From Clostridia bacterium (GTDB lineage Bacteria; Bacillota; Clostridia; Oscillospirales; CAG-272): a DNA stretch of 60,923 nucleotides. The stretch is from NCBI GenBank assembly GCA_017631085.1, contig JAGBTY010000040.1:1-60923 (forward strand). Reading direction: 5' to 3'. The position numbers and the translations under genes were made by a program. Shown here piece after piece: positions 47,425 to 58,700 of the stretch. A model generated the notes under the pieces. The model saw only the letters and a program-made list of their open reading frames with translations, was not told where the DNA came from and ran no database searches. Numbering within the stretch: the first letter of the stretch is position 1; each line of letters begins with the position of its first letter.

Positions 47425-47434
47425 GGTAAAATCA

Positions 47435-48106
47435 ATGGAACTTAAAGGAAAAAAAGTAGTATTTCTTGGCGACAGTATAACAGAAGGAGTTGGAGTGTCA
47501 AATCTTGAAAACAGATACGACAACAGACTCAAAAAAATGCTCTCACTTGGCGAAGCAGTAAACTTTGGACTTAGCGGCACACGATTTGCATATCAAACAA
47601 AGCCAAGTTCATGCCCATCATTTGACCTATATTTTTGCGGCAGATCTATGAATATGGATAAGGACGCCGATGTAGTAATCGTTTACGGTGCGGTCAACGA
47701 CTACATTCACGGTGATGCTCCGTTTGGAACAGAAGACGATAGACTTCCATTTTCCTTTAGAGGTGCTACTCATAGACTTATGAAGTATCTCACCGAAGAA
47801 TACAAGGGCAAGCCTATAGTATTCATGACACCTGCACGTTGTCATTTTGCAGGATTTTCAGACGAAGAGGTATCAAAAAACACATTAAAAGCTCCAGACG
47901 CAAAGCCTTTGCTTGAATACGTTGATATTATAAACAACACCGCGAAGCTTTATGGAGTTCACGTTCTTGACCTCTACAGAAATCTTCCCATCAATCCAAA
48001 CATTCCCGAAGATTCGGATAAATATACCACAGACGGACTCCACTTTAATGACGAAGGACACAGAGTTCTTGCAGAAACACTTGCGGATTTTCTGAAAAAA
48101 ATATAA
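47435..48106 (+). CDS. SGNH/GDSL-family hydrolase, paralogue 2
   Basis: A 223-aa protein closely related to the hydrolase at 7438: VFLGDSITEG with the nucleophile Ser, ENRYDNRLKKM, VVIVYGAVNDYIHGDAPFGT and DGLHFNDEG. It is cytoplasmic by sequence. Unlike paralogue 1 it is in an operon, with a glycosyltransferase. The two proteins look well over half identical, so one probably arose by duplication. AGGT precedes the ATG. Confidence 0.88.
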   Translation: MELKGKKVVFLGDSITEGVGVSNLENRYDNRLKKMLSLGEAVNFGLSGTRFAYQTKPSSCPSFDLYFCGRSMNMDKDADVVIVYGAVNDYIHGDAPFGTEDDRLPFSFRGATHRLMKYLTEEYKGKPIVFMTPARCHFAGFSDEEVSKNTLKAPDAKPLLEYVDIINNTAKLYGVHVLDLYRNLPINPNIPEDSDKYTTDGLHFNDEGHRVLAETLADFLKKI

Positions 48107-48114
48107 AGCAACAT

Positions 48115-48146
48115 AAAAAAGAGACTTCTTTGAAGTCTCTTTTTTT
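48115..48146 (+). terminator. Terminator of the glycosyltransferase/SGNH operon
   Basis: AAAAAAGAGACTTC and GAAGTCTCTTTTTTT form a perfect stem with a 3-nt loop and a T7 tail. Confidence 0.9.
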
Positions 48147-48155
48147 GCATAAAGC

Positions 48156-48183
48156 AACGGGGTTTTCCAAAGAAAACCCCGTT
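48156..48183 (-). terminator. Terminator of the sialidase-like lipoprotein gene
   Basis: AACGGGGTTTTC (48156-48167) pairs with GAAAACCCCGTT (48172-48183). The minus-strand tail is only weakly T-rich (GCTTTATG), but the stem is strong and lies 13 bp past the stop. Confidence 0.6.
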
Positions 48184-48196
48184 ATGATTTTATTTA

Positions 48197-51100
48197 TCAA
48201 ACGTCGTTTCTGATGAATGTGAGGCGGTCGATAGCAACTCCTGTGCTTGCTCCCGTCCAAATGGTAGCAAATCCAACGTAATTATCGTTTCCAACCCATT
48301 CAAGTTCAGCAGTCTCGCCGTTTACAGTAATTGTTGCTGACTTCTTGTTTCCGTTGAAGTCTATCCTTACTGTGTTATCACCTACATTCAGCTTAAGTCC
48401 GAGATCAGTCTTTTTTGTTCCATTAGAGTAAAGATTTCCCTCGCTGTCGGTCGTGATCCTGAGGGGTGAGCTGTAATATCCCTGAAGGTTGTTATATGCA
48501 CTCTGAAGCTCAAATGCAAAGCTTTCACCTGCACTTACCATGTAAGCATCAAATTCAACCGTTCCCTCTTCGATATAGTGTATCGAACGGGTAAGATGTG
48601 TATCTGAACCAACATACATTGCCTTGTTTCCATCTGTCGCGCCTATCTCAGAAGAGATTGCCGCACCGCGAGAAACAAGCCAGCCTTCAGCCTTTACACT
48701 ATCTTCGAAGGAATCAAATCCTCCGCGTGTCTTGTAAAGATAGTCATCGGCATTGATAATAAACATTTCATGGAAGGTAGACACTATATATGCACAGTCA
48801 ATTCCCTGATACTTGTGGAATGTAAGGTCGGGATTCGTATGAAGTCTTTCAAGTGCTGCCACTGTTGTCTGGAAGCTTGCATCAATTATACCAACAAAGG
48901 TCTCTCCGTCATCTTCGGAATATGCAAGGTTGAGAGGGAATCTCTTGTAGCTTCGTCCGCCGAGAGTATTGTTTCCTCCCCACATGAGTACGGGAGTTCC
49001 GTTCAGTGATTCAACGATAGGCTGCGTATTTACAGTATAGATATTTGTGAATGTGTCCGCTGTGATCTCAGACCATGTTACACCGTGGTCCGTAGAGTAG
49101 GACATTGCGAAATGGTCGACACCGTTTATCTGGCAACGTGCGTAGAATATAAGCGTTCCGTCTTCTTTTTCCCAAATTGTTTCTTCAGACATACCGCCTT
49201 CGTGTCCCTCACTGTCTCCAAAGTCGTAGTTTATGAGAGATTCACTAAATCTCCAGGACTTACCACCGTCTTTGGAGTAGAACGCACCCGTCGCGAAGGA
49301 CTGGTCAGCTCTGTTCCTCATGATACCTGTAGAATATACGTAATCAACATTAGGACCTTCACCGTCTGCTGTAGAAACTGTTATACCATTAGAATAAGAG
49401 ATAGCGTAAGCAAAAGCATCGGAAGGAAGCTCGGGGGTTACGGCAGTCGACCATGTATTACCGTTGTCGGTAGACTCGGTGATCCAATACTTACATATCC
49501 ATTTATCCTCAGCTTTTTCAGCAGTGCCGTTAGACCAGATATATCCTGCATAGAAGACCTTGCCATTCTTATTGTCAATAATAAATCCACCACCGTCGAT
49601 AAGGTTGATGTCATGTCCACCCTTTGTGTTAGCTCCCTCTTTGAGTACGTCGTTGGACATTACCTTATTTCCGTTTGCATCAACGAAAGGAGTAAATTTT
49701 GACCAGGTGAAGCCACCGTCTTTAGAACGATAGTAGCCAAGCGAGTTACTGCTTGTCGTAACACTAAGTATATCACCGTTCGGCATTACAGCCAAACTAT
49801 ATTCCCAACCCGAACGAGTGGGGGTTGAACCGTATTTAGTTCCGTATTGGATCTCAAAGACTTCATTTCCGTCAGATACCGATTCTGCCTCATCGTTATT
49901 ATAAATAAATTTTACGGTGGCTTCTTCTTTTGCATCAAGCACAGGAACTCTTATGTAGAACGTAACTCCTGCGTTGAAATGAGGAAGCATCGTTCCACCT
50001 ATCATAAATCGGATATCGCTCTTGTCTTCCTTAAGATTTGCCGGATCAATTCCGAGATCGGAAAGTGTAAATGAGAAAATCTTATCATAAACCTTCTTGT
50101 CGGCATTATTCTTGACCTTTGTAGAACCTTCCATAGCAAAATTATTATCTGCAAGAAGAGGTGTTTCGCTATATTCCGCACAGAAAATATTCTGGAGTGT
50201 GTTTATAATTCTTCCAGAAACATCGTAGGAATCATTAATGGTAATGTACAATTTGATGTATCTTGCCTCGACCTCAAAGTTATAGAAAGAGATCGAATTT
50301 CCTGTCTGGAGCATTGAAAAATTTTCAATGTAGTTGTATGTTACATTATCTGTACTGTAATACAGGGCATAGAAGTTTTTGGTAATAAGTCCAATGTTGT
50401 CAAAGTAACTATTAACTGTAGCACGGTTTATTTTTGTAACCTTACCCATATCGTATACTACGCTCGAGAATGTTTCATCAAGCCTTATTACATTGTCGGT
50501 GATTCTTGCTGTAGGAGCTTTCCCGGTAAAGGGGTTAGAATCCTCTTTTATACGATATACATTTCCGCTAAGAGCTGATGCCCTTACAAAGAATTTGAAT
50601 TCTTTCTCGGATATTACACTATCCCCACTCATAGTAGAAGCAGTAATTGTTACTATTTCTCCCTTTGAAGCAGGTCTTGTTATAGTTCCGTCAGTAGCAA
50701 TAAGATTCGAATTCGAGCTTTTCCAAACTATCTCTGTATCAACAATGCCGTACTTCTCATTCGAAAGAGTCTTTGGAAAAATAAGAGATTTACTGGGAGC
50801 ATTATAGATATCTTCGAAGTCAGTGGTCGTAGGTCTAACCTTTCCGAACAGCGCAGTGTAATCAATTGACTCCACAATGCTCACAGATGAATCGGTATAA
50901 AGAGAAATATATTCAAAGGTTGCATCAAAATCGTCTGCCTCAGAAGCTGCATTATTGGAGTCTCTCTGCCATACTATCATAACAGAATTGGCAGCAACTC
51001 CTCCTCTTTCAGCCCCTGCGTTTGATACAGAAACGACCTCTTTGCCATCAACTAATATTTGAAGCTCTTCATTTCCGTCCCATTTAGCAGTAAGGTGGAA

Positions 51101-52126
51101 ACTATCGCCAAGCTCTCTTCCGAGTTTTTTGGCGGTCAATTCTTCGCTATTGTCACCGTAGACAACAATAGAAAGACCTTCGGCAGTATTAATAATATTA
51201 AAGAATGCAGACGTGTCAGCAAAATTCTTTCCTATGCCAAAAGAAAGACCGTAAGCCGAGCTAGAAGTATCAAATCCTATAGGATATATAGGCATAGCAT
51301 CAATTTTGATCTCGGTCTCAAATACAATGTCACCCGAAGCATCGGTCATTGCACCTATATCTTTCTTAACAAGTCTCTGCTGAGCAAATGAATTGGAAAC
51401 TCCGCTTACAAATTTATCGTACATTCTTATTCCGCTATCGAATGTAATTCCCGAAGCGCTATCTGTTTCACGATTGGTTGCAGCTCCAAGAAAACCGTTG
51501 TAAAGGACGCTAAAATCATCAGAACTGTCTTTATCAACAAAATAAAGAATGTCAAGATCTGCAAGCTTTGCATATCCGTCAAAATATGCCTTTTCACTTC
51601 CTGACTCAACAACAACGCAAACAGGGATATTCTGTCCAAGATCCTTCACGGAAATATCTGCATCCGCAAACGAAACGCTTATGTATGCCGACTCGCCTTC
51701 TCCCAAACGATCCTTCGCATAAGACTCTGCATAATTATTTACCTTAACAGACACCTTATCGGCAGACGAAAAATCAAGCGCGATAAGAAGTGCATCTTTG
51801 TTCCATGCAAATCCCACTCTTCCCGTCAGAGAAGCGCCTTCAGACGAGACAAGACGTGCATATGCGGGAATATCGAACTCATTAAAGCTCTCAGTGTATG
51901 TCGCATTTGCTATAGGGGCATCGTATTTAACTCCTTCAATGTCAAAAACGTCGTCGCTAACAGAACCGACGTCCAAGCCACCTTCGTCCGTGGATGGATT
52001 ATCTGTGTTGTCGGCAGGACCTTCATCTCCGCCACACGCAATGAGCATCGACACTTGCGATAGCATCATGACAAGAGTCAAAATAAGAGCAAGCATCGAC
52101 AAAAAACTTCTTTTTTTGATATACAT
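48197..52126 (-). CDS. Large secreted lipoprotein with sialidase-like BNR repeats
   Basis: A 1309-aa protein with signal and lipobox Cys31 (SMLIAC). Mature order: an acidic linker; a beta-sandwich like a carbohydrate-binding module (about 60-210); a laminin-G-like domain (about 225-415); an immunoglobulin-like domain; a discoidin-type segment (about 545-670); then a six-blade sialidase-like propeller (about 770-1150) with five Asp-boxes near 800, 885, 952, 1015 and 1072 (SKDGGFTWSK, STDNGNTWS, SKDGGKSWR, STDHGVTWS, SEDDGETF); and a C-terminal lectin-like sandwich. Catalytic Arg triad and Tyr were not verified, so exo-sialidase activity is open. Probably a surface glycan enzyme or binder. Confidence 0.75.
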   Translation of the reverse strand: MYIKKRSFLSMLALILTLVMMLSQVSMLIACGGDEGPADNTDNPSTDEGGLDVGSVSDDVFDIEGVKYDAPIANATYTESFNEFDIPAYARLVSSEGASLTGRVGFAWNKDALLIALDFSSADKVSVKVNNYAESYAKDRLGEGESAYISVSFADADISVKDLGQNIPVCVVVESGSEKAYFDGYAKLADLDILYFVDKDSSDDFSVLYNGFLGAATNRETDSASGITFDSGIRMYDKFVSGVSNSFAQQRLVKKDIGAMTDASGDIVFETEIKIDAMPIYPIGFDTSSSAYGLSFGIGKNFADTSAFFNIINTAEGLSIVVYGDNSEELTAKKLGRELGDSFHLTAKWDGNEELQILVDGKEVVSVSNAGAERGGVAANSVMIVWQRDSNNAASEADDFDATFEYISLYTDSSVSIVESIDYTALFGKVRPTTTDFEDIYNAPSKSLIFPKTLSNEKYGIVDTEIVWKSSNSNLIATDGTITRPASKGEIVTITASTMSGDSVISEKEFKFFVRASALSGNVYRIKEDSNPFTGKAPTARITDNVIRLDETFSSVVYDMGKVTKINRATVNSYFDNIGLITKNFYALYYSTDNVTYNYIENFSMLQTGNSISFYNFEVEARYIKLYITINDSYDVSGRIINTLQNIFCAEYSETPLLADNNFAMEGSTKVKNNADKKVYDKIFSFTLSDLGIDPANLKEDKSDIRFMIGGTMLPHFNAGVTFYIRVPVLDAKEEATVKFIYNNDEAESVSDGNEVFEIQYGTKYGSTPTRSGWEYSLAVMPNGDILSVTTSSNSLGYYRSKDGGFTWSKFTPFVDANGNKVMSNDVLKEGANTKGGHDINLIDGGGFIIDNKNGKVFYAGYIWSNGTAEKAEDKWICKYWITESTDNGNTWSTAVTPELPSDAFAYAISYSNGITVSTADGEGPNVDYVYSTGIMRNRADQSFATGAFYSKDGGKSWRFSESLINYDFGDSEGHEGGMSEETIWEKEDGTLIFYARCQINGVDHFAMSYSTDHGVTWSEITADTFTNIYTVNTQPIVESLNGTPVLMWGGNNTLGGRSYKRFPLNLAYSEDDGETFVGIIDASFQTTVAALERLHTNPDLTFHKYQGIDCAYIVSTFHEMFIINADDYLYKTRGGFDSFEDSVKAEGWLVSRGAAISSEIGATDGNKAMYVGSDTHLTRSIHYIEEGTVEFDAYMVSAGESFAFELQSAYNNLQGYYSSPLRITTDSEGNLYSNGTKKTDLGLKLNVGDNTVRIDFNGNKKSATITVNGETAELEWVGNDNYVGFATIWTGASTGVAIDRLTFIRNDV

Positions 52127-52173
52127 GTTTTAACTTCTCCTTAAAAATATTTTTCGAGAAAATTTTCATTATA

Positions 52174-52202
52174 ATCATACCATAGATACCCTAAAAAGTC
52201 AA
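52174..52202 (-). promoter_or_regulatory. Promoter of the sialidase-like lipoprotein gene
   Basis: On the minus strand TTGACT (52202-52197), a 17-bp spacer and TATGAT (52179-52174). AAGGAG lies upstream of the ATG at 52126. Confidence 0.65.
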
Positions 52203-52378
52203 CAAAAAAACATATCCTTTTCCACATTTTTTGTTGCATTTACTGCAAATTATCCTTTTTGTCTCAATCTCAAAATAAATATACAAAGGCACCGCCAAGA
52301 CATCTTATACCATTATCCATGTTAAACATTCCACCTATCAAGCTTAAATGTTTGTGATGTTTTTTACAATAAGATTCG

Positions 52379-52431
52379 AGCGCCTCCGGCAAAAAGCCAT
52401 TCATCTCAATGATTGGCAGAGGCGTTTTTTT
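52379..52431 (+). terminator. Plus-strand terminator with no upstream plus-strand gene
   Basis: CGCCTC (52381-52386) pairs with GAGGCG (52419-52424), the interior has a GCC/GGC pair, and T7 follows. The 52127-52720 gap holds this, the minus promoter at 52174 and the plus promoter at 52570, and no ORF. It may end an unmapped small RNA or insulate the next gene from antisense transcription. Confidence 0.55.
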
Positions 52432-52569
52432 ATATGATATTTTGGGCTATCCTTTTATAGGATTCATTAAGCGATTCATTAAGCGGACACAACCTTGCTT
52501 TGTAAATATTATGTCGGATTTTATTTTCATTATTTTAGTTATTTGCTAACCATTTGCGACAAAAAAGTC

Positions 52570-52598
52570 TTGACATTATATGATAAAAATGTTAAAAT
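52570..52598 (+). promoter_or_regulatory. Promoter of the giant surface-protein gene
   Basis: TTGACA (52570-52575), a 17-bp spacer and TAAAAT (52593-52598). The leader of about 115 nt contains no obvious riboswitch. It excludes the in-frame ATG at 52580 as start. Confidence 0.75.
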
Positions 52599-52720
52599 GT
52601 ATGTGTAGTTTTATTTTTCTACAATTTTTATTATATTATGCAATTATTGTGTCAAACAATCTCGAGATCCGCACAATAATCTTCCATAAAATCGCACAGG
52701 AAAGAGAAGGTAGACCAAAA

Positions 52721-55700
52721 ATGAGAAAAAAATTTGCAAAGAAAATATTTGCTCTCCTTTTAACCGCTATCATGTTGTTTTCAACATATATTCCCATCGC
52801 AGCCGCTACAGTAACATCGCCCAACAACGAAGCCACCGACGATGAGATATATTATAGCATAGCTTATGAAAATGGAAAGCTGAAAGTAAAAATAAATCCC
52901 GAGAAGATTTATGAAATAATCCAGGATAGACAATTGACTCGCGATGAGCTTATAAAGTTCGTTCCTGAAGATGTTTTGGAGCTTATAAAAAACCGCGACG
53001 AGCTTTCTTCTGACGACCTCACAACCATTCTTTCAAGCTACATATCGACGGATGATCTTCTTAAAATAGTCGAAGATATTCCCGAAAAGCTTCGCGCAAG
53101 CATTATAGACATAAAGCTCCTTGAGAACATTATTACTGTTAACGAGCTCCTCGCGGCTATTCCCATGGACGAAATAATCGCGGCCGTAGAATTTGAGTAC
53201 GTAGAGGCGCTTCTCAACAATGAAGCACTTGGTATAATGATCAGTGATGATGTTATAAACGATATACTTAAAGACAATCCGAACTTTATCAACTTCCTCA
53301 TAGATAACACAACCATCGTGGATGATGCGCTCAAGGATGAAAATACTAAAAACGCCCTTTTCGCTCTCCTTGACGAAGAGATGATAAAAGACATACTGAA
53401 GACCTATCCCGAAGTAAAGGATAAGCTATTTACCGATACGGTATTGAGCGGAATAATGGATGAGATATCCTCCGACACCAAAAAGCTCGATACCCTCGCG
53501 ACCTATATCACTTCAAACGAAACAGCGCTTAAGAATTTTGTTTCTGATCCTACTGTTGCAAAAGCGATCATCAATTTACCTGCAGCAAAAACGGCGATCC
53601 TTACCGCTGATAATCTTTCCAAGTTGATCAAAAATGGCGTCATCACCAAGGATATGATATACAACAGTAAAGATACCACCAAAGGACTGTTAACGCCTGA
53701 TCAAATCAAAAGCCTTGTCAACGGAGATGTTATTAATAAATTGCTCGGAGACGACAATTTTATTGAAAGCATACTCGGCAGCGATCTGCTTGGAAAAATA
53801 ATCGGTGACAATATCGAAAAGCTTGTTGAGCTGAACTCGGTAAAAGCAGAGTTTGAAAACCTTGACATATCTAAAATAAAAACCCTTCTTGCAGGGCTTA
53901 CGATCGAAACTCTCGAAGCTGCAGGGGCTTCTGTTGATCTGTCCAAGATAACCTACGACTACCTGAGTGGCAAAGGCATAACCTATGATACCTTGATAAG
54001 TGAAGGAGTCATCGATCTCTCAAATCTCGACGCAAACGCCCTTTACGACGATGAAATCATTAAAGATTCTGATATCAGCGATATCATTATTATTCCCGAT
54101 GACCAGAACACCGCAAAAAATAAAATAAAAGATATACTTGTTGACAAGATCGATAGTGGCAACGACAAGCTTACTTCGGATTACATCATAGACAACGGTC
54201 TTATTAATAAAGAAAAGCTCATAGAAGGTCTTGTTGGCAACAACACTCTTACTCCTGCCGACATTATCACCTACGGTATCGATGTGAATAATCCCGACAG
54301 CGTCGATCCCGCAACAATGAAGCAAATTGCAAGTGACAAGAACCTAGAAGCCAGTGATATTGCCAATATCGATGGTGTTATCGCGGTCGACACTCTTGAC
54401 AAAGACCTTGTAAAGAAATTCTTCGACGACGGTGTAATAACCTTTTCAGACCTTAAAGGCAACGGATTTCTTTACAACGCCAAGATTGAGGAGATCGTAA
54501 AAGACAAAGTAACAAATGGAGACATTACATTTGACGACCTCGATGATTATGGTATCGTTATAGACGTTACACCGGACTTTATAAGTAAATATCCCGATAT
54601 AACCATCGAAAGCTTGATGGAAGAGGGTATAATAGCCGTCGAAGACAAAACGAAGGTCATAACCTACCTTGTCGAAAACAATCACATTAGTGCAGAAAAG
54701 GTAAGAACCGCTATTGGTGATGAAAAGATAAAAGAAATCATCTCTAACGAAGAAGACGCAAAGAAAGTTTTTACCGACTACTTTAAATCAGATAAAATAT
54801 CGTTCGAAGAATACTGGCCACTTATCGATCTTACCTCTCTTGTTGATAAAATAAACATGGATACGGTAGTTGGATATGCAAAAGAAGAAGAGACCTATGA
54901 TAAGATGGTCGATCTCTTATCCAACGGAAACAAGATCAAAGACGCTATTGAAGCACTTGGTAGCGACACGATCCAAGGCATTGTCAAGGGTGAAGGCAAC
55001 CTCTCTTCTCTTTTCAAAACCGCAGGCGTTCTTAATACCTTTTTCACATATTTCAGCAGAGATGCTCTTGTAGAAGAACTCGGCGGATATGCCGCGTTAG
55101 CAAAAGAATATAAAGACGTTATCGGAGTTGGAGCGCTTGATACGATAGCGACGACCGTAGGAGGATACGGAGAACTCGCAAAGCGCTTCGATACAAAAGA
55201 ACTGTTAGATGCTATAGGCGGCGCTTCTACCGTCACAAAATATGTAAAGGACGATCTTGAGCCTATCATAACCGAGCTCGGTGGCTTTGAAAAGCTTCTT
55301 TCCTACTACAGCGAAGAGGAAATATCAAAGATAATTGAAACCATCGGTTACAAAAACATTATCAATTTTGTAAAGGATAGCGGTCTCGCCGAAAAGGTAG
55401 ACCTTAAAGCGATAGGTTCTGACATTCTTGACCTTGTAAAATCCAAAGACGAAGGCTTCAAAACTCTTGGAAAAGAGATCAAAAACCGACTTTACAAGTT
55501 CTTGATGACCGATGTGGAGTCTCTCTCGCTCAACGGCACAGAGATATTCTCGGCAGGTAAATTCGACCTGAACGCGATTCTCGCAACAACCGCCAAAGCC
55601 ATTCCCGACGTTGAAGACTTTATTTCTATCGGTGTCGACGGAATGATCGCTTCCTTTGTTCTCGAAGCCGAAATAGAAGGTGAAAAATATCCCTTCGGAA

Positions 55701-58700
55701 TTGAGTCCAGCTGGCATGGAGACCCTTCGGAGCTTAACGCCTTTGTTGAAGGCTACAAGGAATACTTTAAGTTTGACGTGTCCGACGACCTCGACGTAAC
55801 GTTTTCCGCAATCGCACCCTCAACACTTTCGGATATATATGAAACAGTCCTCACTTCTGACAAGGTGCCCTCTACGCTTAAAGAAGCTCTGCTTACTCTC
55901 CCCGCGGGCGACGTGAATGGAGTTATAAGCTTCCTCAAAGACCTTGACGAGAGCGAAATAAAGGCAATTCACGAAGCAGTCGCTCCAAAGATAGATACCA
56001 TATCTGACAAGGCATATGCAGCAATTGATAAGATCGACACGATCTCTGCCCCCGCCGCAGATAAATTAAAAGCAGGAGTAGACCAAATCGTCGATGCCTT
56101 TTCTTCCACCGAAAAGCTTGAAAGCTTCATAGATAATACCGTCAATAAGATAGACAATAAGATCCCCTCTGGGCTTAAGAATCGTAAGCTCATGGAATTC
56201 TACGCCGGAGATGGTTCGTTCGAGCTTGAAAAGAGCTTTGAAGTGGATCTTTACGAAAGAATAAATAGCGTTATTTCTCTTCCCAAAGAAATAAAGGTCC
56301 TCTTTACAGACAACGACATGACTATCAGAGGATCGGTCGATACAGCTTTCTCGCTTGGAGATATCTATAAGCTTCGCTTGATTACCGAAACCGACGAGCC
56401 CATGGATATATTCCTCCCTGCAGGAATTACTCTCCATGACGTCCTGAAAAACGTTCCGACCCTTGCAGACGACCTGCCCAAAGGTATTTACGACCTTGAC
56501 CTTAATGACGCAATCTCTATGCCGAAGGGCGATACAACTCTCTATTCCACCGAGGTGTATGAAGTAACCTTCCCTGACGGTACTTCAGTAAGATACCCCA
56601 ATGGTGCTACTAAAGAAGACCTCTTGACCAAGGAACCGCCTCTTCCCACGGCAAGACCAGGTTACACTAACTCTTGGGATTACACCATCGGCGTTTCCGG
56701 TTCTACAACAGCAACCCTTGTTGAAACGCCCAACAACTATACAGTAACATACGTTGACAAAAACGACGATCCCATAATCGTAGATGGTAATCCCTGCACT
56801 TACACCTACACCTTTGATACAGCCGGTCTGGCGACTATTATACTTGAAAATGCACCAAAGCTTAAAGGTCATGATGCAAGTATCTCAGGATTTGACCCTG
56901 ACAACCCGAATGATCAAAACGTAAAGGTAACGTATACAGCAATTGAATATGAATTAACGTATAAAACTCAAGACGGCTCTATTGAGGGCAGCTTCAAGTA
57001 TACCTATGGAGCTACCGAACAGGAAATCCAAAACAAGATACTCCAGTCGCTCAACGGCGCTGATAACGGATATACCGTAAGCTTCTCAAAATTCGATGCC
57101 GAGCTTGACGGTGACCAGGAGATAATCATTACTCTTAACGCTAATTCTTATAAGGTAATATACGTTGATGAACTCGGAAGTTCTCTTAACGCAGACTATA
57201 CTTTTACTTACGGTACACTCACCGAGGATATCATTGAAGAAAACACTCCTAAAAAGGACGGTTACACAGCTACTCTCGAGTATGGTGATATAACTATACC
57301 TGGTGATATTACTGTTAAGGTAACGTATACAGCGAACAGATACAAAGTAACATACGTTGATCCTCAAAACAATCCTATTATAGGAGAAGACGGCGAACCC
57401 TGTACCTACGAATACGCCTACGGCACGGACGGTCTTGCTGATCTTGTTCTCCAGAACGCTCCACAGCTGAAAGGTCATACCGCTCATATTTCGGGCTTCG
57501 ATCCTGACGCTGCCGAAAACCAATCTGTAACGGTAACACATACGGCAAACGAATACGAATTAACGTATAAGACCGAAGACGGCTCTATTGATGGGAGCTT
57601 TACCTACACATACGGAGCTACCGAGCAGGATATCCAAGGCGAGATCCTCAGTCGTATTACCGTTCCTGACGGATATGACGTATGCTTCTCTGCATTTGAT
57701 GCAGATCTTGACAGTGATCAGGAGATAATCATTACTTTTACAGCAAAAACTTATAAGTTTACCTTTACCGATGCGGACGAAAAAGAGATCTATACCTTCG
57801 ACTTTGTATTCGGAACACTCACAGACAATCTTGTTCGTTCAAAAATACCTGTAAAAACAGGACATTCGGCAGATATCTCGAATTACGATGTAACGGTTGC
57901 AGGAGATATTTCAGTAGTTCTTACCTACGTTCCCAATAAATATAAGGTAACCTTTATGGCGGAGGATAAGACAACTATAATCGACGAAGTCACCTTTACA
58001 TACGGTGACAAAGCCCTGTCAAAAACGCCCAACGTTCCCGAAAAGCTTGGATATACGGGCAAATGGGGAGACTACGCTCTTGGTGATAAAAACATTACAG
58101 TCTACCCTGAATATACCGTTATAAAATACACAGCTCGATTCCTTTACGAAGACGGAACGGTCTACAAGGAGTTTATCTTTACAGTAGAAACAACAGCCCT
58201 TGAAGAACCACCTGTTCCCTCAAAAGAAGGATATACGGGAAAATGGGAGAACTACACATTGGGTACTTCCGATATAACCATTCGCCCGATCTATACTCCT
58301 ATTGCAGTAGATGAACCCGATACACCCGATACTCCAGATTCCCCCGATTCCCCCGATTCCCCCGATGCTCCCGACACTCACACACCTCCCACAGATGACG
58401 GCGATCAGCAAAAGCCTGTCGGATGCAAAGGTGCTATTTGGTGGATAATCGTTGCTATCCTCTTCATTATCATTGTGATTCTCGTTCTTCTCTATATCCT
58501 TCGTGAAAAGATATTTGACAACGAAAACGACGATGATAACACACCTCCTACAACACCCGATCCTGCTCCAGAGTCTGAAGCAGAGGAAGATGCGACAGAG
58601 GAAGAAGCAGTTGCTCCTCACTTTGATGTGATGGAAGACGTAACACCTGAATCAGCAGACCAGTTTATGACCGACGAAGAAGCACTGGCTACAGTTGAAA

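Noticed and set aside
52580..52720. 47-residue N-terminal extension of the giant surface protein
   Set aside because: The promoter -10 (52593-52598) lies inside it, and the signal peptide begins at 52721 behind a ribosome site.
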